Positions 1 to 12,315 of a DNA stretch of 64,000 nt are shown here, in pieces. The notes under the pieces are model-generated. The model did no database searches. It worked only from the letters and a program-made list of their open reading frames with translations, and was not told the DNA's origin. This stretch comes from Montifringilla adamsi (Eukaryota > Chordata > Aves > Passeriformes > Passeridae): assembly GCA_017590115.1 (NCBI GenBank), contig JAGGNK010006559.1, positions 10,308,162 to 10,372,161 of the forward strand, written 5' to 3'. How positions within the stretch are numbered: the stretch's first letter is position 1; each line of letters opens with the position of its first letter. The position numbers and the translations under genes were made by a program.

Positions 1-305
1 ATTACCTGCTCCTGTAAAAAGTCTTTCCAGCTCTCTTGTAGGTCCCCTTCAAGTACTGGAAGGTGCTGTAAGGTCCCACTGGAGCCTTCTCTATGCTGAA
101 CAACTGCAACTCCCTCAGCTACCTCACCTTGTCCTGTCATTACCTGCCCCGTAAAAAGTCTTTCCAGCTCTCTTGTAGGTCCCCTTCAAGTACTGGAAGG
201 TGCTGTAAGGTCCCACTGGAGCCTTCTCTATGCTGAACAACTGCAACTCCCTCAGCCTGTCTCTACAGGAGAACTGCTCCAGGCCTTTAATCATCTTTGT
301 AGCCC
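1..305 (-). mobile_element. CR1 LINE fragment, antisense, with internal tandem duplication
   Basis: Sequence such as GTACTGGAAGGTGCTGTAAGGT and ATGCTGAACAACTGCAACTCC is the reverse complement of CR1 ORF2/3' sequence found throughout bird genomes. About 117 bp of it is repeated in tandem: copy 1 at 1-117 and copy 2 at 139-256, nearly identical (one substitution and a one-base indel near the 5' end). The element probably begins before the window. Confidence 0.8.
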
Positions 306-999
306 AAAAGTTATTTTATAACTTGCTTCTGATGTCTTCCTTCATTCCTGAGAACCATGAAAGCAGCCAGTGGCTAAATCTAGTAAATTATTTGTTAGTG
401 GCACTATGCTCCCAGCCACCATCTTGCTAGGGCAAGTCAGGAGCAACTTCAGGACTTGTGTGTACTTTTTGCAGTGAATTAAGCGTGTTAGTCCTAGGAG
501 TCTGATCCAAGCTTGTGTGCATGCACCCATTTTTTGTCATCTTGGGCACATTCATTTCCTCCTTTGCCTTGGGAAAACCTGCTGTTTCTATTTGGCCAGA
601 AAATTTGTGCATCCATTTCCTATGCTGTCCCTCAGAATTAAAAGAGCAAAAGCTGAGGTGCTTGACTGTAGAGAACCTAAAATAGGATAAGTCTTAACAA
701 TCCCACACATGACTGAGGACTGTCTTAGTGTAACTATTATATAAATTAATAATGTCTGCAGTCCTAACTCTGTCATACATAACAGCCAGTAGGCTGAGCC
801 TATTTACTAGCACTGAAAGAACCAACGAATCTTAATTCTAGCATTTTTTGATGGTAAATAGTAGTAAGTCACACTGATGATAAAGAGATGAAGACAGCAA
901 AGAATGTTAAGAGAACTCACAAAATTACTAAAATTCACATTACAGATTTTCTTATTTTTGATCTTCCAGTAACTCAACTAGTTTTTTTCATCAGTTCAC

Positions 1000-1057
1000 T
1001 GAAGGAGTCAGACTCGATCATCCTTCTGCATCCCTTCCAACTGAGATGATTCTGTGA
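1000..1057 (+). mobile_element. CR1 LINE 3' terminus
   Basis: GGAGTCAGACTCGATCATCC followed by GCATCCCTTCCAACTGAGATGATTCTGTGA matches the last 60 bp of avian CR1, in plus orientation. Confidence 0.75.
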
Positions 1058-1620
1058 CCTGTACCATGGCACCAACCCTCACATCCCCCATCAATCCTGC
1101 ATGGCTGCTGTGTTTAGGACCCCAGCAGCCAGAGATGGCAGCTCTGCCTGTGACTCACCAGGCTCACACCCTGCCTGTCCCATGGCAGCCCTGGAGGCCC
1201 TAACCGAGCTCTCCCCTCAGCACAGCGTGGCCGCAGCTCCCCCAAGGCCAGGGCACCTCACTGCCCCTTCCTATGTCCTCGTTCTCTAGCCAGGGCCTCC
1301 ATGGTTCTGGAAGGGAAGGCATTAGCAGGCCCAAGCCCCTCTCCTGGCCCAGAGCTATTTCCCTTGCATTGCCAGGCAGTGTTCAGGAGTTTTTACAGTG
1401 CTCAGGAGTTGAGGGCAAAAACAAGCCCTGTGGCAGAGGTGAGTAATGAAGCCTCCACCCTGGGCACACCTGTGCTGACTCTGCATTGTCCCCTGTGGCT
1501 GCTCTAGCTCAGGCCTCCAGGAGCCTGGGAAGGAACAGCCACAGCTCATCCTCTCCAATATGCTGGCAAGACAAGGCAAGGCAGGGCAAGGTGTTTTTTT
1601 CCCCTGTTCCTGCTGACTGA
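1058..1620. other. GC-rich non-coding patch, origin unknown
   Basis: This stretch is clearly richer in G+C than its surroundings. It has open frames on both strands (1101-1289, 1301-1507, 1355-1687) with no recognisable domain. It directly follows a CR1 tail. It may be an old repeat, but I cannot name the family. Confidence 0.4.
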
Positions 1621-2813
1621 CAGAGTTTTGCTGAAATGATATCCTGTTGTGATACAGGCAGAGGGGAGGGAGGAGCGTAAGGCACATATGGGCTATAGAA
1701 CAGAGAACCGCTTTATTGTGAGTAACCCCAGGAGCGACCCTGACCTTCAGCCCTGTCTCTGAGTGTCACAGGACATTCGCCATTAACTACTCAAGAGCCT
1801 ATCAAACAGATAGGGGGTGAGAAACAGAAGATAGATAGGAAGGAAGGCATGGGTATAATGACAAGGTGAAGAACAAAGTGAATCGCTGACGATTTTGCTC
1901 TTTCTTCTCATTTTTTTTTTGCCACCAGATTTTTTTTGTGCAAGCTGAGAGATCATGAAAGTAAAGGAGGAGAAACACTCTGGCTGTGATCTCCCAGCCT
2001 GCAGGGAGGATGAGAGCTGTGTTGAAGCCCAGTGCAGGAGAGGAGGATGCACAGATGTTAATCCTAGCTAGTGACATCTAACTGAGGACCAAAAGGGCTG
2101 TGGGTGTTCAGATTATGTAGAAGTGTGTGTGTATGTGGGAAGGGGGAATGTAATGTAGGGAAGAATTATCTGCACATAATTTCTTCTCAAAGAAACAGTA
2201 GGTTGTCCCTCCTCTGTATGAGAACTACTGTTACTTCTCAGCTCCTGCATATCCTTTAATTTACATAGGAACCTAATACACTTCTAGCATTGTTGCTTCT
2301 TACATCTGGAAACACTGCATTTTGTCTTTTGGTGCAACCCAAAGCTCAGTCCACTCTGTCACATGTACGGGAGACATGTCAGGGACTTGTATGAGGATTT
2401 TTGAAAATAATTTTCTTATAACCCTTGAAAACTTCATGCAATGGACCCTCTCTCCTCGCTCACAGTGCTTGGTACATGTCCCATTGTAATCACTCATGAC
2501 CCTATGCTTTTGCCAAAAAATTATTTTAAGAAGAAGGCAGAGGAAAGAAATGTCAGGGTTTTCTCTAGTGAATTCCTGTGACTCTGTCCTTCAGGTAAGG
2601 AGACTGCAAAGTAGAAGGCTGTCTTCCTTACTTGCTAACAGCTTGAAGAATGGAGAGAAGGTTTCAATCTCTGTCTTTTTCACATTGATTTGGGAAGTTG
2701 CTGATCAGTTAGGAAATAATTCGGTGGCACAGCATGTCACAGACACTGAGTAGGTGTTTGACTTAATTTTGATTTTTTTTTTCTTTTTCCAGACACCGGT
2801 GGGGGTGTGTTTT

Positions 2814-2815
<2 letters not shown>

Positions 2816-2863
<48 letters not shown>
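2816..2863. repeat. Poly-T run of 48 bases
   Basis: An uninterrupted T homopolymer, continuing the T-rich tract from 2770. Length in the assembly may be inaccurate. Confidence 0.95.
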
Positions 2864-2866
<3 letters not shown>

Positions 2867-5800
2867 TGCACAACTGTTTTCTTTCAATGCTAGGGAAAAA
2901 TTCCAATTTCAGTATGTTCTGGACCAAGTCCTATCATATCAAGCACTTGCTAATAATATAATACACTGTTTATTTATCTGTTTCAGATGCTGACATACAG
3001 ATGCTATATACTATACAGATTTTGAAAAGAGGTGGCCTCCTTCAGCTTGTGATAATTCCTGTTTGGAAGCAATGCATAGATAGCCTCAAAGGGAAACTTG
3101 AAGAGTAGGTAAAGGCCTGTACAGCCCAAGAGAGGAAGCTGTGACCACTTGCAGCACCAGAGCAAAGAACACCATACAGACATGATTGTAGTCCTGAAAG
3201 GGATCAGCTGAAGTATGCGCAGGCCTCAGAAAAATATACTTTTGTACTGTTTCATATGAGGAGCTACACACTGCCAGCGTGCTGCAGAGCACAGTAGAGA
3301 GACTGGAATGCATCAGCTGTGACAGATGTGAGCTCTCTGGACACCAGGTGCCCTGCACAGCTTATCAGTGTGTCAGCACATCCTCCTGTGCCTCTGCTGT
3401 CAGGATTTTTCCACCACTCTGAGCACCTGAGCTCCATATTTCAACTACAAGCTGACAGCGTCCCTGTTCTTGTAATTTGTGGCTCTTGCCAGCACGTGGC
3501 ACAAGAGACTGAAATGGATTGCCTTGCTAAAATGTCTGTGCAGCTTCTGCCAAGTCTGTGCTTCAACACCATCAGGGTTGTATTTTATAAAAGAGGGAAG
3601 GTTCTCTGGATTTCTTATGGCACAGTAGTGATGTTTCTTTACACACACACACACAAAATGATTGCATGTGGATCCGACTGCGTATGGGCAATAGGTGCAA
3701 GGAAAAGGGTACTGAAATGGCACTTTTGCAAGCAACAGTGATGATAGAGGAACTTGTCCTCATGTCAAAAAGAGTAATTATCAAAAATCAGAATCTCATG
3801 CACAGAAATGGCAGCTTTCCTGTGATTAAACAGGAACAATTGGTGCCCTATTGAATAAGGACTCATAAATGCATAAATACATCGATACAGTTGGGCATGC
3901 AACTATGAGAGAATGGAGGAGATTGCTGTCTGGAAATATTTTGGATGCATGTGTGTGAAGGGAAGGGGAAGTTTGACCTTGCTCTGGTGAGGCAATGCCC
4001 TGCCCCATGCACCCCATGTCCCTGGGCCTTATCCCAGCCTGGCAGTGGCCACCAATCCCTGGCACACTGAAGGCAATGCTCCACACATGCCTCTGGAACC
4101 CCCATCCAGGCCTAGAGTGGCCAAGATGAGGGAGAAAGAGGAGAGAAAGCAAAAGGAGAGCATGAACAGGAAAAAGAGGCATAGAGGAAGATGTAAGAGT
4201 GTTCTGATATAGACAAAGTTTTGGAGCTAGATTTGCTGGTTAGTTGGTAACACAGCCCACGCCAAGAACTTATGATAGAGAGAGAGGAAGAGAAGTCATG
4301 AAAAGCCAGGAAGCTGAGATGCAGTCTAATGAAGAAGGCAAACCAAGGAAGTTACACAGCTTCTAATATTGCATCCAGCAATATCTCTCAATGATGCTAG
4401 TATTTTTTAGTTGTATTTTAATATTTGGTTTATGTGCATTTTGCTCTATATTTTTTCTTCATTGTTTATTATTTGCTAAATATATTAGCTATTAAATGAA
4501 ATGTGTAAACATCAAAATGAAGTTTACAAAATGCTATTTCTGAAAATTTGCACAAAGCTTTTATACAATAATTTTCCAGCTATTCATGAGTTTTTTTGTT
4601 GTTATATGAAATCTTTAATATGTTATATGAAAGTATAGAAAAATATGTTTGAATTTTAATAAAAATCCAATAATTAATTTACAAATTTCTAAATTAAAAT
4701 ATATTCTGAAATTATAGAAAAATATATTTTTTTTGTCTTTAATTAGGTAGAAGTGTTTTGTACTTTTAGAGTATTCACCTCCTGGGTACTTACCTGGTAT
4801 CAAATGGTTAAGATTACAATGCTCACAATTAAGAACTGCTGTGAAAGACATGTTAAGCAGAACAATAATGTAAATAAATATTACTCAAATAGCCTTTCAC
4901 ATGTATCAGACTGCAGCAACGAAGGGGAAAGGAGGATATGTACTTTAATTTGAAAGTGGTAAGTGCACATTTTTGAACAAATACTTCTTTTGTGTTGTTA
5001 CATTCTCATGCAATTTTATAACTACAGGCCGCCTACAGAAGTGTTTCTCTTCATGTTTAATACCCATACTGTCACAAAAAATGTTATCAGTAATTGCATC
5101 AGTCTGTATTTAATATTTTGATATAAATATGCAAATTTATGCTGCTATAAGTGTTGATATCAGTTTTTTGGTTTTTTTTTTTCGGTACAAGAATAAGCTA
5201 TACTGATATGTAGTATCTTCCCATAATGACTTTATCTATGATAATGGGTTTGTACCACTCTAACTTTTTCAGTACCTAAGTCTGTGCCATAAAATGAGCT
5301 AACCAGTGACACATTTGTCATAAATCATAATTAAATTCAAAGCAGTGATAAACTTGTAGAGAGATAAATTTATGTCTAATTAGAAGAACAGATAATTACA
5401 CATGATCTGGTACACTTCGGGAATTTTTTTACGTGCTTTGCATAAGATTCCTTTCAGTTTTTGCAAGGCACATCATAAAGTACAATCTAAATCAAAAGCA
5501 TAATTTTGGAGGCATTAATACTGCTGACACTGGCAGTAGGGTTTGCCTGGTCTTGAATTAACACTTCACCTTTCCATATAACCCTAGTTTTTAAAACAGT
5601 TTGAACTGATCACTAGAGGGTTTTTTTTGGTTGCGGGTTGTTTTGTTTATTTTTTTGTTTTGGGGTTGTTTTTTGCTTGGGTTTGCATTTGTGTATATGT
5701 TGAATATTGAATTCCTTTTAAAACTTTTCTTTTTAAACCCTTTTTTTTTCTGTGTATTTTGTTATATATATTCCTTTTATTACAGAGACACCTGGTGGTC

Positions 5801-6384
5801 TTTGGGTGTCCTAACAAAAATAGTGTTTTCCTTTTTTAATTTGTTTTAAAGTTTGCTTTAGCATTTATAATACATCACTTATTTAGAATCCTCTACATTA
5901 TGGGACTATGTAATTTGAAAATCAGACTGAGAACACTTACACATTATCCAGCATGCACTAGGTATTGATTGTCATGGCCGATCATGGCTGATCATGGGAA
6001 AGATCATAGAATCTTTCCTATCAGGACTATAAGGGAGATTTGAGCATTTTGTTGACCAAGTGGTGTAAAAAAATATTTCTTCCAAAATTTATTTTTAGAA
6101 TAATGTGTGTTTGGGTTTCATGCTTTGAGCATTCAGTTTATGTTTTGTTTCTGATTTGTCTGTTCTGAGATTGAAATTATGACCAAAAATTTATGTCAGA
6201 ATGAGTCTAATGTCCCGATCAGCATGTAGTACATTAAGGAAAAGCTTTCTACACTAGAAACACTGGCAAGAACAGGGATATTCTGCTGTAGAAAAGTTTT
6301 AATAATACTTCTTGCATGCAGCATTTTCTAAGTAATAGGCAATTACAGGCAATTACACAGTATAATAGGTAATTACACGGGTTG

Positions 6385-6645
6385 CTGATGGTAGATCTCT
6401 TCTCACACCGCTCCCAGACTGTCAGGCAGACAGCGTTGATCATGTCGTGGAGCAATGCCTCTGGTGTTAGAGCAGCTTCTCCCAGCTTCCAGGACTGTAG
6501 CTGCCCTGTCACAGCAGCCCTGACGCCCACCCACAGCAGGACCCTGCTTGCACAGCTCCAGCAGATTCGTGACCTCCTTGCAGTGCAGCTGGGCATGGCC
6601 ACAAGCAGCTGCACTTAGGTGGACACGAGCTGTCGTCCAGCCATG
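6385..6645. other. Isolated GC-rich patch, possible old exon or pseudogene fragment
   Basis: About 260 bp of GC-rich sequence sits abruptly in AT-rich DNA. The minus frame ending at 6249 (121 residues) and the plus frame 6382-6618 (78 residues) overlap it. No family was recognised. It could be a processed pseudogene fragment or an old repeat. Confidence 0.35.
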
Positions 6646-8637
6646 GCATTCCTAACCAGCAGCTAGGTTTGCATTTTAGTTAAAAAACCCCCTTCCATTC
6701 ACTCTTTCCTCATAGGCATGTTCTGTGAAGTTTCAAATGCTAGGTATCTATATTTTAGTAATCATGGTGTTGATGGGAATCAAACTGCATTTTTGCTGCT
6801 AAAACAGACACTATTCACTTCAAGAAATACAAATAACATGGGAGCATCCTTATCCAAATGTAGAATGTCCTTTTAAAGCTTTTCCCTTAGTGAAACAAAA
6901 TTGCTGTTGTATTTTTTTTTTTTTTTATTATCCTTGGGGGGTATTTTTTTTGGCTTTCAACAGTTATCAGGCCTGTGCCCATGATGTCATTTAATTAATG
7001 CAGTTTTCCTTTTTTTTTTTTTTATTTTTTTTAAGAAAAGTTTACAGACACTTTGAAGTAATATTTTGCAATGCTTACATTTACACTTCATTTCAGGAGT
7101 GTTTTTCTCATCTGAATTTCTGTTATGCTTAGTGCAGTGATTTTCAGTGTGTTGCCACACTATTTTATTATAATTTAAAACTCTGAGAGAAAAATTAATG
7201 CAAAAAAATGCATGAAACTCTAGGGAATTGTCCTCTGCAAGATTTGTATTTAGCATTATTATACTTTAATTTTCACCCTTCTGCTGGCTGCCAGAATGCT
7301 TGCCTATCACTATGAGAACCAGAACACATTCATTGAATTTTTGGGAGATACAGAGGAAATATAAAGATTTATTCAGCAGTATTTTCTTCCTAACTTGGCC
7401 ACATCTTTTTATAGCAAAAAGTATTCAGCGTATAGGAAACAAGAACAAGAAAACAAAAGAAAATATGCTTTATTTTAGTAAACATAGCTGCTGGTGTAAT
7501 TTCAGTCGAAGCACATTAGTAATAGTGTGATCAGATAAAATTAGAAGTATCCTTGATGTGCAGAAGATGTTACCCAGCAAATAAATACCTTGCAGCTTAA
7601 GTCAGTACACAGACAAAAACTTTAAATTACACATGGACAAAGTAATTAGTGAATCCTTGAGGACCTCAGTGATTTAAACAAAGATTGTTTGTATATCTTG
7701 ATGATTTTTAGATCTGGCCTATAAAACTGACTGCATATATTTGGAAGTATTGCTTATTTTGACAGATAAAGATGATTGCAGACAAAGAAATAATCCTTTT
7801 GGAATTCACATCAAATTGTTTGGCAAGTTCTTCTTTAACTGATGGAACTGTGCAGAATCCAGGACCTGAGCAAGCTTAGTGTTATTGTCACTCACTTAAT
7901 AAGGGAATGTCTCCCCATGCTAAGAAATTAATGACTTACATGCCTCATACACTCTGAACCCACACTGAATGTAAAGTTAAATTAGAATACACTTTCTCAT
8001 TAAGTTTTTTTTCAGTTTGAAAAAATGTTTCATTTTTTCTTAGCACTAGTAGAGTTATCTTTCCCCTTTCAGATTTTCCAGTTATATCTGTATTTGACAT
8101 GATAGTGTTGCTACAGCAAAGGGTCCCTGCTGATAACGATGTTACACAGTTTTTCTCTGATATCCTGATGACTGTCTGGTTGGGTGATATCATGTAAATG
8201 ATGGCACTTGCATGTCAGAAAGTTGGAAATCTAAAAGTGGAGCAGGAGCCATCCTCTGAGTGCCAGAAGTAACCAGCTTCCAGCCTCTGTCTTCATGGGA
8301 GGCTCCATTTTCACACCTGCTTAGCACAGAGTCTACCTGCCCCCTCTTCATTACTGTTAGGTTCTTGAAGCTGGAGATGGAGATGATCCAGGTGTTATGG
8401 GATGTTAAAGGTGACCATCACCTCCATCAGCTCCTGGCACAGGGTCTCCTCGTTCCTGGCTACTGAGGAGCATCCCAGTGTGCCAAGACAGACAAGGTTC
8501 TGTCCCAGGCTGAAGAATCGTGTTTCCTGGGCTGTTGGGGTCCATTCCGGCTAGCTATAGACCCTTGCCCACACGATACTTCATAGACAAAGCTAAAATA
8601 TTGAGAAGTGCTCTCCTCCACGTGGGAAACGTTGTCC

Positions 8638-8643
8638 TTTATT
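8638..8643 (-). terminator. LTR polyadenylation signal AATAAA
   Basis: AATAAA on the minus strand about 70 bp downstream of the TATA box, which defines a short R region. This is the normal place for a retroviral LTR signal. Confidence 0.5.
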
Positions 8644-8710
8644 CCAAGACACACGTTCAGGTAGACAAACCCGTGGGAGGAAAAAGAGAGCGTTCCCTGG
8701 TGGCAGAGAG

Positions 8711-8758
8711 CTTTTATACCCCCCGGGATGGGGACAGAGGGACAGGTCCACAGCCAAT
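8711..8758 (-). promoter_or_regulatory. Putative LTR promoter: TATA box and CCAAT box
   Basis: On the minus strand, TATAAAAG lies at 8718-8711, and ATTGG (inverted CCAAT) lies at 8758-8754, about 36 bp upstream. Transcription would start near 8680-8690 and run towards lower coordinates, away from CCDC102B. Confidence 0.55.
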
Positions 8759-8989
8759 GGGATACCAGTGAGGAGTGGCGAGGGGAGGGGTAGCCCAGGG
8801 GAGAGACCACCAGGTGGTTCCGGGATAGGTGAGGGAAAGACCAAGTGATGGGGGAAAAGGGGTAACAAACCACATGACATAACATAAGATATACAGTGCA
8901 ATATAAAACTATTCTGTGCAAATTCCCAATCACCCAGTGCAAGAGAACAAGTAAACTGGTGCACCATAACACCACGCTGGTCCTTGGCA

Positions 8990-11950
8990 CTGTCTCTATT
9001 GACCCTTTCTGTGGCCAGGTTTGTGTCTCTGTGGGCTTTTGTTTTTAGTTTCCCCTTTTACTCATTATTGAGTAAAGAATTGTCAGTGTATTGAAAAGGT
9101 TTTTGATCAGATGATGATCTTAGTGAAAAGACACTCTCTTTTCACATGACCTTACACCAAACTATTTCTCATTATCTCTGATGCTGCACAGTCTGGTGAC
9201 CTCCTCCTGCAGACACTTTGCTTGGTCACAAGAGCAGGCAGGCAAGGAGCCCAGTTCACCTTGTCCCATTGTCAGCCAGAAGCCCCAGGCATCTCTGGAG
9301 CCAAATCCCTGCAGAGCTGGAGCTCCTTCGGGAACTCACTCTAGGTCAAGACCTCTGCTGTGCAGGATCAGTTCCTCCAGTGGAGTTTGGGAACTATGCC
9401 CTGTGGGATGTCACCACCACTGCTGAGCACAGGAAAGCTCTTCACAGCAGAGCATCTGTCCCCTCCTTTCAGTGCACCCTTCTGTGCCAACTGGTGCCTC
9501 CCCAGGCAGTGTCCTGTGTCTGATGCTGCTGCTCACCAGTCACACACAGAGCAGATGTGTCACAGCTGCTCGTGAGGCCAAGAAGCAAATACACTGGTTA
9601 TGAAGCACTGCAGGTTACATAAGAATTCCCATCATGGCCTAGGGACAAATGAGTTTGGTGGAGAGGGACTAGTGCCATTAAAGGGACTGAGATGGCCATC
9701 AAAGGTTTCTGGGATAAATCATGTTCTAGTCAGCTGAAATATGGTAATGCAGTCAGAAAGAGGTACTCTTGAGGTATAGCCTTTACAGAAGAGGGATTCT
9801 CTCTTCACAAATGGTCTGGACATGCTGAAGACCATATTTCTTTTTTTTAGGACTTCCATATAAGATTTTTATTAATCAAAAGAGAGCTGCTCTCTGATGA
9901 TGAAGTTTACACATTTACCCGATTCCATAGGTGCAGGGAATATTTCAGATTTTCAAGTCTCTTGCTTTCCTTCTTGTTCCCATAAAGGTAACAGTATGTA
10001 GATCCCATAATGAAAAATTCGTACAAAATCCTAAAATATTTTCCTGATTTTTAGTTGGGAAGTCTGAGGCATGTAAGAAAAACAGTCAGGTGTCTATGCA
10101 CTACAGCTTTAAGAAGTAACCAAGAGCCCTGTAACAAAACTTTGTCAAAAGCCAGAAGAGGCACCTGGGATGCAAAATCACTAATTCTAAGAAGTAGCCA
10201 TTTGGCTGTATCTTTGGGAAATACAATGCATTGGTAGTAGGAGCCCGGGTTGTCTTACAGGAAAGACACAATTTTTCTACAAAATCTACAAAAAATAAAC
10301 CAAATCTACAAAAATCTACAAAAATTATACCAAAGGCTTTTTCTTCTGTGATGACTAAACTGCCTTGAAAAGAATCACGGTGTATGTTTAGAGCTTACCT
10401 ATATTCTATCTACAAATTAGTGACAAACACATTTGAAGTATGAAAACTATATTTTCTAGTTTGAAATACTGCATTTTGCTTATTCTTATTGCACTGATGC
10501 TGGGACATGGGCATTTTGCTTGTGCAGAGTCCAGCTAAAAATAATAATAATAATAATATTGTTATTTTATATAATTTTGAGTTGAAAGAAATTACTTATG
10601 CCTGTTTAATCAAGCAGACAACTTTAGTTCCTATGAGACTAGTGATTCTAGTTATTTATTTCATAAATATTGCATCAAAATAAGGTGAATAATGAGATAG
10701 CTTTCCGTATAAATCAATTTGCTTAAAATATACCTTTAACAACTTTGAAGTATTTTATGTGCTCAATTTAATTTCATAATTAGTCTCCAGCAAGCAAATC
10801 TACATAAATGTCTGAGCTATTGACATAAAATGTAACAAACAAGCACTAGTACTATAACCTGGGTTTTAATTTTATTTGATCCTACCAGCCAAAGGAGTCA
10901 GTTACTATTCAAAATTAGCTGTATGCTCAGAATGTAAACTAGGGAGTGCATAGATACAATTTTCCAGTTATGTAAAGGATAAATGGACTGAAGGAAACAA
11001 CTGTAAGTGAAAGCAAATTAAAAAATGGGTCAAATTTATTTTATTTAAATAATTTGCTATTTGTTGTTATCCTGATACTGTGAAAAATGTGATTTTTTTC
11101 CCTCACATATGCAGAAAATATTGTTGATGAGACACTATGCAACACCTGCAGGAAGAATTAGTACAAAATGTAATTACAGTTGTTCCGTAGCTTCCTTAGT
11201 GGTTTTTTTTGCCAACTCCATGGTTAAAATTTTCTACAGTTAAAATGGAAAATGATTTTGCAGTTTCAGGGTAAGGTGCCGTATCAGATTAAATGTGAGT
11301 AAAAATAGCTTCATAATACTGACCACTGTAATTTTAGTTCCTATAGATCTCATCAACCACACAAGAATAAACCCACTTAGTTTATGCAAATTTATGTGTC
11401 ACTATGCATCTGATGACTACCACCCTTCTTGAATTGAATAGGTTAATTTGTGACTGTAAGTCTGCACCAAATACCTATGTGGTTTCTTTCTCCTTCTGAT
11501 GCAGGGGGTTAATATGCATACTGTAGCATGGGCTGTAATATGCTTGCGTGGTAAAGAACAGAAACAGAAGAAAAATATTTTTTTTGTTTTAATAAAAACA
11601 ATATTGTATTGTTTTAGATGGACATCCAAACACATTTTTATTTCTTTGCAATGGCTCTGACATTTTTGCTTCTTCAAGGGCCCTTTGACAAAGAGGGTGA
11701 TTAATTCCCAGGGTTCTTTTTGTCTTTGGTGAAATAGTTTCTAAATTGTGGATAATGGCAAACATCTGCAGAGCTCTATTTGTAGAGCCAACAGGATGCA
11801 AGTAGATTGTAGGGTGCTAATGTAATAACTGTGATAAAAAACAGACACTGTATTAAAGAAAACCAGCCTCTTGGGCTGGTAACTATTATGATTTTCTGTA
11901 TTATATCTCTCTGTATACTTTCCATTTGAGAAGGGTTGTCCTCTTTTAAG
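8990..11950. other. Region without supported gene
   Basis: A GC-richer patch at about 9180-9560 has overlapping open frames in several frames but no recognisable protein. There is a short irregular AAATCTACAAA tandem at about 10275-10325 and an AAT microsatellite at 10538-10560. The rest is AT-rich with nothing I can name. Confidence 0.55.
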
Positions 11951-11984
11951 AGAGTCACTGCATTATGTTATGCAGAGCTTAAAC

Positions 11985-12315
11985 CATGTCCCATTCACCG
12001 TCTTACTTGCAGGGCATCCTTCCCTGGTTGCAGATGGACTGGAGAGCTGAACAATGTGCTGCCAGGGCATCCAGCGACAGCCCGAGCCTCTGAGACTGTG
12101 AAACGCCAAGGGAGAGACCCTCATGCCACTGGGAGGGCTGGTGGTGCTGGGGGCTTTTAGGGCAGGAGGGTCTCCTTGTGGGGGTCTGTCAGGGCAGGGC
12201 ATGTCAGCCAATGCCTCTCCCACTGCCCCAGCACTGGGCACCTCCTTGGACCCATGGGTGGGCTGAGCAGGGCTGTGAGAGGTGGGGAGCAGCCTTGCTG
12301 CTGCAAGTGGGATGG
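11985..12315. other. GC-rich patch, origin unknown
   Basis: About 330 bp markedly GC-rich, with a few CpGs, inside AT-rich DNA. A 128-residue minus frame (11963-12349) and a 71-residue plus frame overlap it with no recognisable family. It could be an old LTR or the 5' part of a retroelement. It is too CpG-poor and isolated for me to call it a promoter. Confidence 0.35.

Larger units (their letters stand above)
1621..8480. other. AT-rich region without supported gene
   Basis: Apart from the poly-T run at 2816-2863, a short CA microsatellite at about 3641-3655, a moderately GC-rich stretch at 4000-4120 and a GC-rich patch at about 6390-6640, I see no gene, RNA or nameable repeat. The open frame at 3319-3741 (140 residues) has no recognisable domain, conserved motif or splice context. 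Confidence 0.6.
8481..8989 (-). mobile_element. Solo LTR-like element of an endogenous retrovirus
   Basis: About 509 bp with LTR architecture when read on the minus strand. The ends carry a 7-bp terminal inverted repeat starting TG and ending CA (TGCCAAG at 8481-8487; its complement CTTGGCA at 8983-8989). Inside are an inverted CCAAT box, a TATAAAAG box and an AATAAA signal in the order and spacing expected of U3-R-U5. I see no second copy and no gag, pol or env beside it, so it looks like a solo LTR. No clean target-site duplication was found (CAGTG on the left, CTGTC on the right), so the exact ends are uncertain. A minus open frame of 176 residues covers it but is probably chance. Confidence 0.65.

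Noticed and set aside
3319..3741. 140-residue plus-strand open frame
   Set aside because: No recognisable domain, overlapping frames on the other strand, and a run of His/Thr from a CA microsatellite. It looks like chance.
8460..8990. 176-residue minus-strand open frame, the longest on that strand apart from gap-spanning artefacts
   Set aside because: Coincides with the LTR; low-information, Leu/Ser/Pro-rich and with no homology I recognise. LTRs rarely encode protein.
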